Below are positions 1-10,500 of a stretch of 64,000 nt of DNA, one piece after another. The notes beneath the pieces are model-generated. The model worked only from the letters and a program-made list of their open reading frames with translations. It had not been told where the DNA came from and searched no databases. The position numbers were made by a program, and so were the translations under genes. How positions within the stretch are numbered: the first letter of the stretch is position 1; every line of letters starts with the position of its first letter. This DNA is from Paralichthys olivaceus. Its lineage: Eukaryota > Chordata > Actinopteri > Pleuronectiformes > Paralichthyidae. The stretch is from contig NC_091093.1 in assembly GCF_024713975.1 (NCBI RefSeq), positions 3,472,001 through 3,536,000 on the forward strand, written 5' to 3'.

Positions 1-1407
1 CTTGTGTTGTTCTATGATAAACATTTAGTAACGTGCATTTCACAATATGTAGTGTGTGAGCCTGGGAACAGTAAATCTATATCTATGATAGGATTATTTG
101 TTGGTGTTTGTTGGGTCAGAATTCACTAGCACCTCCTAGAAACAATCAGTTCCCCCCATTGCCCCCCCAATAATAATTTTCTGGTGCCGTCGTTGCCTGT
201 AACGGCTTTAATGTGTTTTTGTATGACCAGAGACTGCTTGTGAGTGGGCATCTGGAAAGCTGCACTAAATTGCAATGCTAAAGCTAAACCACCACATCAT
301 CTACATCTCTATTCAGTCCCCCATCTGCTCCTGCCCCTTCGCTGTCTCAAACACACACACATACTGTTAGAGCTTCTGGCTTAGACAGCTTCTTGTGCCA
401 GTAGTTCAAACAGCTCAGGACAACTGTGTTCTTGATTGTCTGAAAATCCTGAATCCTGGAGGTCTTCTTTTGTACAACATTTCTGTGAAGTTTTGCTGCT
501 AAATAACTTAGCTTTAGCAAGCCAATTGGTCACTACTTTTTTTCTCACTATTGTGCTTAGTATGATAGTTCTTCATGTAAGCTGAAAGGAGGGGAAATTA
601 AGACCTCAACAAAGAGGCTTTTTTTTTTTATTGAAACATTCTTCAATAAAAATTCATAAAAATGATCAAAAGTCAATATGTATTTTTCAAACAGTAAAAT
701 ATGAACAGGGATTCATATCTGTAAACAACAGCCTGGGTTTGAGCGTCTAAGACTATTGTTTATCAAAACGCCAGCAGGTATTGGATCCTCGTGTGTCCAT
801 GCAACAGTCATCACAATCACAACAAATAAGACTCATATCAAAGCAGATTGGTGTAGGAAAGATTTTTCATATGTTGATTCATGCATTCTCTTGAGCAGAA
901 CAGGAGGAGGGAGCAGTGGAGAAGAAGAGTGCAACAGACAAATGAGACACTATGGGAGAGAGCTAAAGGAAAGTGAATAAGAAGGGACTACTGTGTTAGA
1001 CAGAGAGAACAGGGTTCAAGTAAAGCGCAAACAACTAGAAGTTATCAAGTGATGGACAACAAAACCACAAAGAAAAATACAGGCAATCCAATCCACACTG
1101 TAAAACTGTAGCCCCACTGCCCCCTAATACACACACATGCAACTTATTACTGAGTACCTTACTGTATTTGCACTAATACATTTTTTATTTTATGTTGTAC
1201 AGCCTATATTTTTTTTTATGTTGTTTCTTTTCATATTACACACTTATTGAAAATCTGATAAACAGATTGATAAATACCCATTCTATTCTTATTTATTTTA
1301 TTTTAATAGTGTCATAGCCATTGAGAAACTATGCCTTTGGTAGACACAAAGAACAGTTTGAATATATAATACATGGGAGACAACAAGTTTCTGATTGTAA
1401 AAACTTA

Positions 1408-1530
1408 AAGGGATAGTTCACTGAAAAATGAAAATTCTCTCATGGAGGGGTGGGTGAAGTGTTTGAGTCCATAAAACACTTTAGGAGTTTCAGGGGTAAA
1501 CAGTGTTGCAGCAGAATCCATTACAATTGA
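1408..1530 (+). repeat. Dispersed repeat family A, copy 1
   Basis: The copy opens with AAAGGGATAGTTCACTGAAA and continues with a block (gtgtttgagtccat, then aaacacttt, then ggagtttcaggggtaaacag) that recurs near 7081 and 37230. Three diverged copies in 64 kb mark it as an interspersed element. The opening motif resembles the ends of widespread non-autonomous DNA transposons in fish (from memory, family not assigned). Confidence 0.75.
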
Positions 1531-1636
1531 ACTGATGACCACTTCTTCAAATATAAAAAAACTGAAAAAAGCATTAAATGCCTCAGTACTGCTCCTGTGG
1601 TGTCATCAGTGCATCTATTAGCTGCACTTTTTTCCT

Positions 1637-1735
1637 ATGAGGGGAAATTTGGGGTTCAAACGGGGAAGACTGTGATTGAACCACTGACCTTCTGGTTGGA
1701 GGATGACTGCCCAGCTGCAGCCACCCAGTGTATTA
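1637..1735 (-). mobile_element. tRNA-derived SINE fragment (minus strand)
   Basis: Read on the minus strand, this has the tRNA-like head shared with the copies at 35318 and 55155: a GGGTGGCTGCAGCTGGG-type start, then TCCTCCAACCAGAAGGTCAG and a B-box-like GTGGTTCAATC. It ends in CCCCTCATAGG, as the other copies end in CCCCTCATAA. It is truncated after that point. Its tRNA-like part lacks a foldable cloverleaf, so it is a SINE and not a tRNA gene. Confidence 0.75.
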
Positions 1736-1744
1736 TTGTGTAAT

Positions 1745-1884
1745 GCTGACTCTATCATACCATATAACAAAGGTAAAATTTCCATCGGCATTTCAGCAGC
1801 AATGCAGCCCAGAGGCCTGACATCTACCGGCTGGTTGAATGGAGCTTCAAGCAGAAACTCTGAGAAGAAGAGCCCGATCAACAT
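1745..1884 (-). pseudogene. Protein-kinase-like fragment (possible HIPK/CMGC relic)
   Basis: The minus-strand frame contains EAPFNQPVDVRPLGCIAAEM. This resembles the subdomain IX segment of HIPK/CMGC-type kinases, where the core is usually D-V/M-W-S-L-G-C. Here the W-S pair is replaced by R-P, the frame runs directly into the SINE, and no other kinase motif (glycine loop, HRD, DFG) is visible nearby. It therefore looks like a short decayed kinase relic. Fish genomes hold many HIPK-like copies, which makes the idea plausible, but the match is only about 25 residues and could be chance. Confidence 0.4.
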
Positions 1885-2329
1885 CTTACCGAGATTATAA
1901 AGACTAGCTGAAAAGTAAACTTCTGCTTATTGTCAAAATGATGATGTCAGTTTATACAATGCTTAAGACATGACCGGGACTAAAATGCTGGAATGTCAAG
2001 ATATCTATAATTTGACATAATTTCTGCCACAGATGTTGGGGTATATAAATCTCCTGTCAGTGTCGCACCTCTCTACTCCTCAGAATTTGATCATGCAATG
2101 ACATGCAATAGCGGCTGTAAATGGTAAACCAGGAACTCTGTGGATGAAGTCAGCTGAAATCATGACATCATGAACAGTTAAAACCAACTGTACTGCAGAA
2201 TAAGGTCCTGTCCACACTAATGTAGTATTATTTTAAGAAGAAAATCATCTCCGTCCAGATGAAATCATCTCCGTCCATACGAACACACATGACCATTCAT
2301 GTACACTGGTCATGTATGTGGGTATAAAC

Positions 2330-2527
2330 AGGAGTCCTCTCTGTGGAGACCGCCATGTTTTTTTACTGTCGTCCAAACTGGACAAACTAAAACCTTTTGA
2401 GTTTTCATGACAACTGAAGTTCACCACAGGTTCTCTGGGAAGGGGAGGGTGAGATGAGGAGTATTCAGCTGCAACATGAAACCTCACCTCTAGATCTCAC
2501 TAAATTCTACACACTGAACCTTTAATA
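2330..2527 (+). repeat. Inverted-repeat element family B, right-hand part
   Basis: This matches the right half of the element at 30309-30680: a gtcctctctgtggagaccgc-like block, then ccatgttttttta, aaaccttttgagtttt, a g-rich gggagggtgag segment, cagctgcaacatg, and the terminal CTACACACTGAACCTTTAA. That end is the reverse complement of the left terminus seen in the other copies, so these are terminal inverted repeats. The left half is missing or replaced. Confidence 0.8.
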
Positions 2528-2759
2528 GTGTAATAGGAACGTAGACAGGTGCAATTCTGGTCTTCAATGACCCTAATATATATAGATAGTGCACCTAAAG
2601 TTTGGATCAGCAGCAACATTTCGAGTATCCTTCCTTATTTCCTTTTTGCAAAGCATGAAGTGTACCTTCGTGCTTTTATTGTGAAAGGTTGCAGTCGGAA
2701 GGCTAGGTGTTTTTGCTGCTGGGTCACCGGGGTTCACACAGAGACACTTTGTTGTCAAA

Positions 2760-3356
2760 GCTGGTCGTTCCACAGAGAGACGATGGTGAAGATCGCGGCT
2801 GCGGACACACGCACATGTGTCAGGGGATAACACCGCTGCTCGGTGCTGCACCACAGCTCGGAGGACGCCAGTATGCAGCTCTGACTCTTCCTCTCCTCTG
2901 GAAGCGGATTGGCCGAGTGAAGCGTCGGCTCGGCGTCTGTCAAGTAAATCTTTTGTTTTTAACACTCGTGCAAAAGTTGCTGTTTGCCCTCCAAGTCCAT
3001 GTGCGCAGCGAAGTGGACCGTCGCCCACGCAGTGTGCCGAGGTCCATGTGTGACCGGCTGTGCCGTGACAAAAAGTCAACACTAGCTAGCGAGCTAGCGC
3101 TAGTGAGTTTGGTTAGCTTGCTGGCGTTAGCTTCCAGCCCGGACAATAACAGCCTCGCAACGAGAGCTCCTGTGTCACATTAACTGCACGTCCTGTGGTT
3201 TGTGTCAAGAGTTGTCTTCGCGTGCACATGTGCAGGTCTTGGGTTTGGCCAGCTGTCGACGTAGATCACTTGTTCGTGCTTTGCATTGTTGGTGATGTTA
3301 GCAAATAAAGCCATTCCATTGTCCACTGCTGTTCCTCCACCGGCTCATGGGTGAAG
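2760..3356 (+). promoter_or_regulatory. ASB7: CpG-rich promoter and 5' UTR exon 1 of ASB7 (predicted)
   Basis: CpG density rises sharply here (for example the stretches around 2790-2830, 2910-2940 and 3000-3070) against an AT-rich surround, as expected for a housekeeping promoter. A strong donor, GTGAAG|GTAAGT, closes a likely untranslated exon at 3356. The transcription start cannot be placed; somewhere in 2900-3250 is likely. Around 3085-3105 the run ctagctagcgagctagcgct is a small self-complementary repeat of GCTAGC. Assignment to ASB7 rests on orientation and proximity. A divergent transcript is also possible. Confidence 0.55.
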
Positions 3357-3670
3357 GTAAGTACAGTGTCGGGTGTGATGAGCGGATGTCCACATCACCT
3401 TCCTGTCTCTTTGCACGGTTTTAGACATCTGTCTTCAGACATCTGTCTTCATTCAAAATGAAAACCAGCTTCAGTTAGCAAGTTGTGTATTTGCAACATA
3501 CGTGTCATTTCCCATTCCAGTCATTTCCCATCATTGCTGATCTTATTACTAGTATTAGTGGTTGTACAGTCACAACATGTGCACGGTGTTCTCTGTCAGT
3601 GTTGAGCATACCTTACCATGGGATATCGTTGCTGCATGACTAACAGTGTCAGTGTTTTTGTGTGTTGCAG

Positions 3671-3796
3671 AAATAACACGTGAAGACAGAGGTGCCTCCT
3701 GAAATCCCTCTCAGGCTCCCTCACTGTGCAGCTGTATCATTACAGGTGCAGCTCCGATATGACTAAGAGAAGTCCATCTTACCAGCTGGTCAAAAG
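3671..3796 (+). other. ASB7: Probable second 5' UTR exon of ASB7
   Basis: A segment bounded by an acceptor (tgtgttgcag|AAATAACACG) and a donor (GTCAAAAG|GTGCGT) lies 314 bases after the predicted first exon. It contains an ATG at 3759. The only continuation in that frame, if spliced to the exon at 7268, ends at TAG 7272-7274, just before the ASB7 start, so it is not part of the ASB7 protein. This is a prediction from splice signals only. Confidence 0.45.
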
Positions 3797-4065
3797 GTGC
3801 GTTCTCTCTTTATTTCTCTTTTTCATACCATCCATCTATTGTAGGTTTTTGAATGAAAAGAAGTCATTTCTCCCAACAAGAGAAGGTAGCTGAGTTTATC
3901 ATTTAGTCAGGCTTAAATTTGGGCTGTGTGGAACAAAATCATGTAGAAACTCTGCCGCTGTGTCCTCAAGAGCCTTTTGTTTAAGGACTGCATTATCTCC
4001 AAAATATCGTTGGACAGCTTATCTGCACATGTTTAGGTTCACACTGCATTGAGTGTCTACATCTG

Positions 4066-4860
4066 GGTTAGGGCTGGGCGAAATAGAAAAAAATCTTATC
4101 ACAATTTTTTTCATATCAGTCGATCTTGATATATATCACAATAGAAATTAATTCAGCTCCACTGCACTGAGGTGTATTACTCCACAGGTCAACAAGTGAC
4201 TCTGCTCCTCTGATGTTTTCTAATCCTCACACTTAAAACTGATCTTTATAAAAACTGCTGAATTCATATTCATGTTCCTGGATAAAAGGGGCGTCGCTTC
4301 TTCTGCAACAAAGAAGTTAAAACACAGTGTGTGTCACACACTAACTGATAATAACATGGGATATTCACCATCTAGTCCTATATTCTAAAATAGTTATTAA
4401 TCGAGTCGGATCATGACTCCGGATCGTTCCTCTCACTTTAACACTCATGTCCTGACTTTGTGCGTCACGTCTCGTGTTGTGTCCAGGTTTTAACATATGT
4501 CTCCTCAACTCTAGAGCAAATCAAACAAACACAAAGTAAATGTCAGTCCTCTACTTGTTCTATTAACTTGTGATCAGTGATGGAGTTTATTGTTCAAGTG
4601 TAAAGTGAGCGCAGGTCAGAGGAGGAAACAGACTCCGACAGAGAGTGTGACAAAGACCGGACCTTCAATAAGCGTCTGTCCTGATCCTGGAGCAGCAGTG
4701 GGTATAATTATTCAGAGGTGGAAACCTGCAGCAGAAAACATGAATCATTATGTTCAGTCTCTGCATGGATGTGGAGTCGTCCACCTCTGGACATTAACAC
4801 GTGTGCTTCTGCTCCTCCTACAATATGTGCATCAACCTAACCTGATGTGGCTCTAACTCT
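4066..4860 (+). mobile_element. hAT-like non-autonomous element (family C, copy 1)
   Basis: It begins with gttagggctgggcgaaatag, typical of ends of many fish hAT-type elements, followed by tcaatcttgatatatatcac-like sequence. A core (ccactgcactgaggtgtatt, ctgatgttttctaatcctca, cttcttctgcaacaaagaag) is shared with 33819-34200 in the same order. No transposase frame is visible. The class is by resemblance of the terminus and is uncertain. The shared core is seen directly. Confidence 0.6.
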
Positions 4861-5845
4861 ATTCTAGCCACATGATTGTTTCAGTGCAGCGCTATTCTCA
4901 TTATCATTGTCTGTTTGTGACATCACTTTTACACTTTCTTACTACGTCATTGGGGAGGATAAACATGTTAAGTGTGGATGCTGTCGTACGTTTTGTCAGC
5001 CCGTAGACTGTCTAACCTTCGTAAACATGACACTACTTACACATAGGGGTGAACTCTGGTAATCTGGGATATTGTATGCAATCTTGACTTCTGTGACTTA
5101 TTCCATATATTTGTTTTACACAGTTGATCAACATGTTAAAGATTTCTGTAACCCTTAAGAGGTTTTCTAACCACACCAGGAGAAGGAATTGAGATATCAA
5201 TGGAGACATGACCCAGCTTTTAGTTTCTCTATGCCAAAAAAGAAAATTCTGCCTGAATTTGATCATCTGGGACAGGTCGCTTTGTAATCTGGGACACTTA
5301 TATTAGGCTTTTAAGAAAAGCCTAAATCACCTTGCTTTATGCATGACAAGCGGAATATTACCAATTCGACTCCTCCTATGTTTGGTGAAACCAATGGCTG
5401 CAGACCACAGGACAGACTCTTCTGTGCTTTTTGGATCATCTCTGTCCTAGACAGCAATCTGTAATGTGCTAGTTAGCTAACCAGACAATCAGTTGAAACA
5501 GACAGGGACAGACTGTATTTACCATTAACTCCTGTCAGTCAACTGCAGATCATTTACTACATCTCTTTGTTTTTTGCTGCAGGAAGTTCCTAAATGCATA
5601 TTCCCCATTTACAGAACTTTAATGATCGTCCCAGATTACCCAAGCATGCTGGACCATGTTATCAATCATATTTGATAAAGTGGGACTAAAAGTACATTTT
5701 CAACACATCAATGCATATTTTGTTACTTGAATACATCAAAAACATAATTTGATAAGTATTAGTAACATTGTCTTATTTATGACAGATTTATATCCTTAAC
5801 ATTAATCTTGGCAGAATCCTCAGTTTTTTACCTTGTCATGCAATT

Positions 5846-6640
5846 CTAAGCATTATTTATTTTCAACATACTCAAAGACACTTTACAAAAGTTGTTTGTT
5901 TTGTTTGGAAAAATGAAAGGAAAGAGTTGCACTTGTTCACTGTGAAGGATTTGGAGTTGGAGGTCCCTGGGTTGGAGGAGTTTGTTTATTGTGGAGAATA
6001 GAGCCTCAGTATGAGGTGTGAGTAGTAGGTGGACCGGGCTGAGATAAGAGCATCTTTGTATGGTTGAAGGTAGTTGGTGTGAGCTTAGACCAGTTTTCTT
6101 GCAGAGTATTTCATGCTGGCGCATGCTGGGATTTCATTTGGTTATACCAGGGAGCCGAGTGTGTGAATGAGACAGTTTTGGTTTTACTGAGAGCCGGCTG
6201 ATCAAGACAGGAGGAGAGTGTGTCATTGTAGTAGTTGACAAGATCGGAGAGGGAATATCAGACAACATGGGAGGGGAGTACTGACAAGAGAGGCTGAAAG
6301 AGTTGTGGGGGAGATAGGTTTGAGATTTATGAAGGGTGTATTGCGCTTATCTTTTGGGATGGGGATAGGGATGTCATTGTCCACGGTGATGGCCAGGTGG
6401 TCAGAGATATTGAGGTCGACGTGTTGTGAGACCAGTAGAACAGACCAAATCCATGATGTGACCAAGGCTGCGAGTGGGGAAGTTGACATGTTGTGTGAAG
6501 TTGAAGTAGCAGTCAGTGTTATCAATGTGGATGTTAAACTCCCCTAAGAGGAGAACGGAAGGTGAGATGACACAAAGCTGGGTCAGAAAACTGTAGCGTG
6601 AGCAGCTGTTACCTGAATGGATTTGCACCCTGCTACTAAT
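5846..6640 (-). mobile_element. L2/Maui-like LINE remnant (endonuclease to linker)
   Basis: On the minus strand, broken frames spell an APE-type endonuclease C-terminal part: a LLLGEFNIHIDNTD segment (LLLGDFN in intact elements), then SLGHIMDLVCSTGLT, then ISDHLAITVD with the conserved S-D-H. After the endonuclease come LVDYYNDTLSSCLDQ and a CKKTGLSSH linker as in fish L2-clade LINEs. At least one frameshift separates the endonuclease from the linker. No reverse-transcriptase motif follows, so this is a dead, truncated copy. Confidence 0.8.
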
Positions 6641-7080
6641 GATTATTAGTGGGCTCTTGTCAGCCGCATTGCATCAACTCAGTGATAAACAATGTTGATA
6701 TTTTTACATTCACACAATCTTAATGATCACATAATAGCATGCACTGTGGAGCCTTGCTCTGGTAAAGGAGGTGGTGCAGTATCAGCAGATGGCGATTGAC
6801 TAAACACCGTGTAGTATCAATATATGTACCATTAGAGATCCATTAAAGCCCAGACCAGCCCAAATATCAATATATCTAAATCTTAGAATCAGCTCTGCAG
6901 GTATTTCCATCTTAAAAAAGGCATCTTTATTGAAAGTGGTGATGTTTTGATCATTAAAATCGCTACCTACAAATGTAATCATTGGATTAAATCAGATGTA
7001 AATATGTACTGTAGGTATCCGTACCACCACTATTGGTTAGTTTATAATAATTGGGATTTGCGGTGTTGGAAACTCAGCTT

Positions 7081-7182
7081 TAAAGGGATAGTTCACCAAA
7101 AAATGAGGTGTTTGAGTCCACAAAACACTTTTGGAGTTTCAGGGGTAGACAGTGTTGCAGCCAAATCCAATACAATTGGCAG
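7081..7182 (+). repeat. Dispersed repeat family A, copy 2
   Basis: It starts with AAAGGGATAGTTCACCAAAA and shares the gtgtttgagtccacaaaaca and ggagtttcaggggtagacag blocks with the copies at 1408 and 37230. Relative to copy 1 it lacks about 30 internal bases. It sits immediately upstream of the acceptor of the first ASB7 coding exon. Confidence 0.75.
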
Positions 7183-7267
7183 GTGAGTTAGAAACATCAG
7201 ACACACTGCTCAAACCCAGCCACTTCCCTGCGGCATACAGAATGTATTCACTGATTTTTCCTAACAG

Positions 7268-7521
7268 CGGTTAGGCACAGATGAACATTACCCTTCCGAA
7301 ATGTGACAGGATGCTGAACCATCACTGCAGAAGGAACCCAGAGCTTCATGAGGAGCTCCAGATCCAGGCTGCAGTGGCAGCTGGGGATGTCTGCACTGTC
7401 AGGAGAATGCTGGAGCAAGGGTACTCACCCAAGATCCGCGACGCAAACGGCTGGACTCTGCTCCACTTCTCCGCTGCCAAAGGAAAAGAGAGATGTGTCC
7501 GAGTCTTTCTGGAGCATGGAG
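7268..7521 (+). CDS. ASB7: ASB7 first coding exon (coding from 7311)
   Basis: The acceptor is tttttcctaacag|CGG and the donor GGAG|GTCAGA. It encodes residues 1-70 plus the first base of codon 71 (Ala). It holds the N-terminal segment and ankyrin repeats 1 and most of 2. Translation read past 7521 diverges at once from the family, confirming the donor. Confidence 0.9.
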
Positions 7522-10500
7522 GTCAGAGGCTTTCTCTTCGAGCATCATGCCTTGTCAGGTTTTCCTGTGTGAACACTAGAGGGCGTTACTTTACTGGATA
7601 AGACGGCCATTCATTCACCTATGTATAAGTTGAAAGTCCTAGCTAAAATAGTATCCTTTTGTTGACATGACACATGTTTGTGTGTCTTTTGTGATATTCA
7701 TTTCAAAATTGGCTATTCTGCATGAAAGTCAAAAGTTCCTAAACATGATGAAAAAAAGTTTTAATGTCGTAGTCCAGCCTGTCGAAAAACGTTCATATTC
7801 GTCCTTCACTGACAAGAGACTGATTTATGATTTGATAATAAAAACCAAAATGAAGACCTTGGACTTTTTCCTCCCTGTGCTACTAGTACTGATCAACATA
7901 CTGACATTAACAAAGCCTCATGATAGCTCACAGTTATGTTTCCAACAAGTGGTCACATGACCCCAGTGCTGGTAAATCAAAATAGAAAAACAGTTTTTGT
8001 TGTGAAGCCACTGAAAATTGTCCATTTTGAGTGATTTTGTAATGAATAGATTTTACTATTATGTAATCTGTCATTCTTCGTGTCTCCTATGTATAATCCA
8101 GAGGCAGAGAATAAAAAGCTGCAGTCTCAACACAGATCACTATCTCTTAATAAAATTCTTGTGGTCAGGAAATCTTGGGCCACTTTTCTGAAACTCTCTC
8201 CAGTTGCAATTAGTAACACAGATAAACTGTTCTTTTAAATAAAATTTCCCTCTGAAGAAAAAAAACATAAAATCCACTCATAATTTCTTCTGTCTCGCGT
8301 TCTGAATAAATGCAATCTATGGCCATCTGAAACTGATTTGAACAGTCAGAAGGAGGTTTAAAGGTTTTAGTGTATTTTCTGAATTCTGTAAGTGTGATAA
8401 TAGAGCTAGTGCACATTAGCTAGTGCTTTAAAGTTGCTGTATTTGACTTTCCTCTCTTTTTCTCTCTCCTCTGTGCAGCTGACCCCACAGTGAAGGACTT
8501 CATAGGTGGCTTCACAGCACTTCACTATGCTGCTATGCATGGCAGAGCACGCATCGCCAGACTGATGCTGGAATCCGAGTTTCGCAGTGACATTATAAAT
8601 GCAAAAAGCAACGACGGCTGGACGCCGCTGCACGTGGCCGCCCACTACGGTCGAGACTCTTTTGTACGCCTCCTCCTCGAGTTCAGGGCCGAGGTGGACC
8701 CACTGAGCGATAAAGGCACCACGCCGCTGCAGCTGGCCATTATCCGGGAGCGCTCCAGTTGCGTACGGATCCTTTTGGACCACAGTGCCAACATTGACAT
8801 TCAGAATGGCTTCCTGCTGCGGTATGCCGTCATCAAAGGCAATCACTCGTACTGCCGCATGTTCCTGCAGAGGGGAGCGGACACAAACCTGGGACGTCTT
8901 GAAGATGGCCAAACTCCCCTGCACCTGTCAGCCCTCAGGGATGATGTATTGTGTGCCCAGATGCTCTACACGTATGGAGCTAATACTAACGCCAGGAACT
9001 ATGACGGCCAGACACCTGTAGCTGTATCTGTTAGCATGTCAGGAATCAGCCGGCCCTGTCTGGACTTCCTGCAGGAGGTCACCAGTAAGTCTCACAACAC
9101 TGCACCTACACACGAAGAAAACTAAAACAATAACATTACATTAAACCATCATTCATTCCTCTGTTACTTATTCTCTCCTCTTCCTTCCTTCCATTTGGAA
9201 GAAGCCACTTTGTCTCTCTTTCTGTCAAAACCAGACACTTTAGCCTGGTGCGTATCTTTCCATCAGAGAGAAGTGCACATGTAGCCCATTGAAGTATTTG
9301 TGTCAACACATTTTCATTTGGTGCTTCAAATAATAGCCTCTGGAACTGGGTCAGAATACATTTCACAGGTGGCATTGGTTTATTTGAGATTGTTGCCTCG
9401 ATAGCTACATTTTGAAGTGCACACTTTATTTGTAAGAATGGATACAAGCCAGTGTTGCATGCCTGTTAGCAAATGCAGCGTAGCACAGTGAAAAGTTAAT
9501 GTCCCTATCTGTGAAAATAAATCTGTTCAAGTGGGTGGGGTTTAGAAAAAGAGTCCAAGTTTAGTAAGAAAAGCGATAGATCTTTTTTATTGTAAGCTGA
9601 GAGGAGGCAAAAGTTGAGAAATGTAAAGAGTGAAAGAGGGCTGCTTGCCAACACAAGGTTATAATGACCAGTGTTCAGTCAGAGAACAATCCCAGGTCAG
9701 AGAACAGGAGAGCACGTTACCTGAAGCATTCTGATTTGGAAGGAACAATGGCTGCATTCCTGCCCCCTGAAGTTTGATATCAAAGATATCAAAGAGCTGA
9801 GCACTGATTCACAGAAGTCCTTTCAGAGACTCTGAGCCATCAGCCAGATCACATATCTGTTGGGTTATTGATTACACCTCCACCCCCTAGATTAACTCAT
9901 ATGACATGAAAGTCTCATCCCACACAGAATGTCAGACACCCTCAGCCCTTTCAGCGGCTGAACTCTTAGCACAGCTGTTCTCGTGCAAAGCTTCATGAAG
10001 TCTTAATGTGTGGGCTTCCGTCCGACTTAAAGCCAAAACAATCCAAAACTATGTGCTGCGTTTGTGCCAATGCACACCCACGCACATACACTTGCACAAG
10101 TACTGTATATTGTCAGTCAACAGTTTGCTGATTGGAACATTTTGACATATTGTTCAACCCTATTACAGGGCCACATTACAACGCATTCAATGTAATTCAA
10201 CTTCACCACAGACACAGCAGTAAAGGCAGAGGTGTAAATAATGAAATGTATGATGGCTGAGTTAAAGGTTCAGTGTGTAAGATTTAGGTGAAAGGGATCT
10301 AGAAATTGAATATATAAATTACTCCTAGTTATGTTTTCACTAGAGCACTGAACCTTTAAGTTACAAGTTAATGCCTTGTCTGCACTCCCGTGATAGTTTT
10401 TTGTACTGGTATTGTTTCTCCGTTTAAAACAAACGTCCACGTAGCCTTCATGTTAGAAAATACAATGAGAACACAAAAATTACTACAACTGCTCAAACAA

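Larger units (their letters stand above)
1..2755. other. Upstream flank, repeat-rich, no supported gene
   Basis: This stretch lies before the CpG-rich ASB7 promoter. It is AT-rich and holds a dispersed repeat at about 1408-1530, a minus-strand SINE at about 1637-1735, a short kinase-like protein fragment at about 1745-1884 and part of an inverted-repeat element at 2330-2527, all listed separately. No reading frame shows a splice-consistent conserved gene. In human, LINS1 starts head-to-head with ASB7. I looked on the minus strand here and recognised none of it. Confidence 0.6.
3797..7267 (+). other. ASB7: ASB7 5' intron: hAT-like repeat, L2 remnant, family A copy
   Basis: The predicted intron is 3.5 kb and repeat-laden. 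It holds a hAT-like fragment (4066-4860), an L2-type LINE remnant on the opposite strand (5846-6640) and a family A repeat (7081-7182) that ends about 85 bases before the coding-exon acceptor. The rest is AT-rich sequence in which I see nothing else. Confidence 0.45.

Noticed and set aside
2573..3183. Overlapping frames of 158-169 codons on both strands
   Set aside because: They lie in the CpG-rich promoter, where stops are rare. The translations resemble no family and no splice signals fit.
8406..8924. 172-codon minus-strand frame
   Set aside because: It is the antisense shadow of the GC-rich second coding exon of ASB7.
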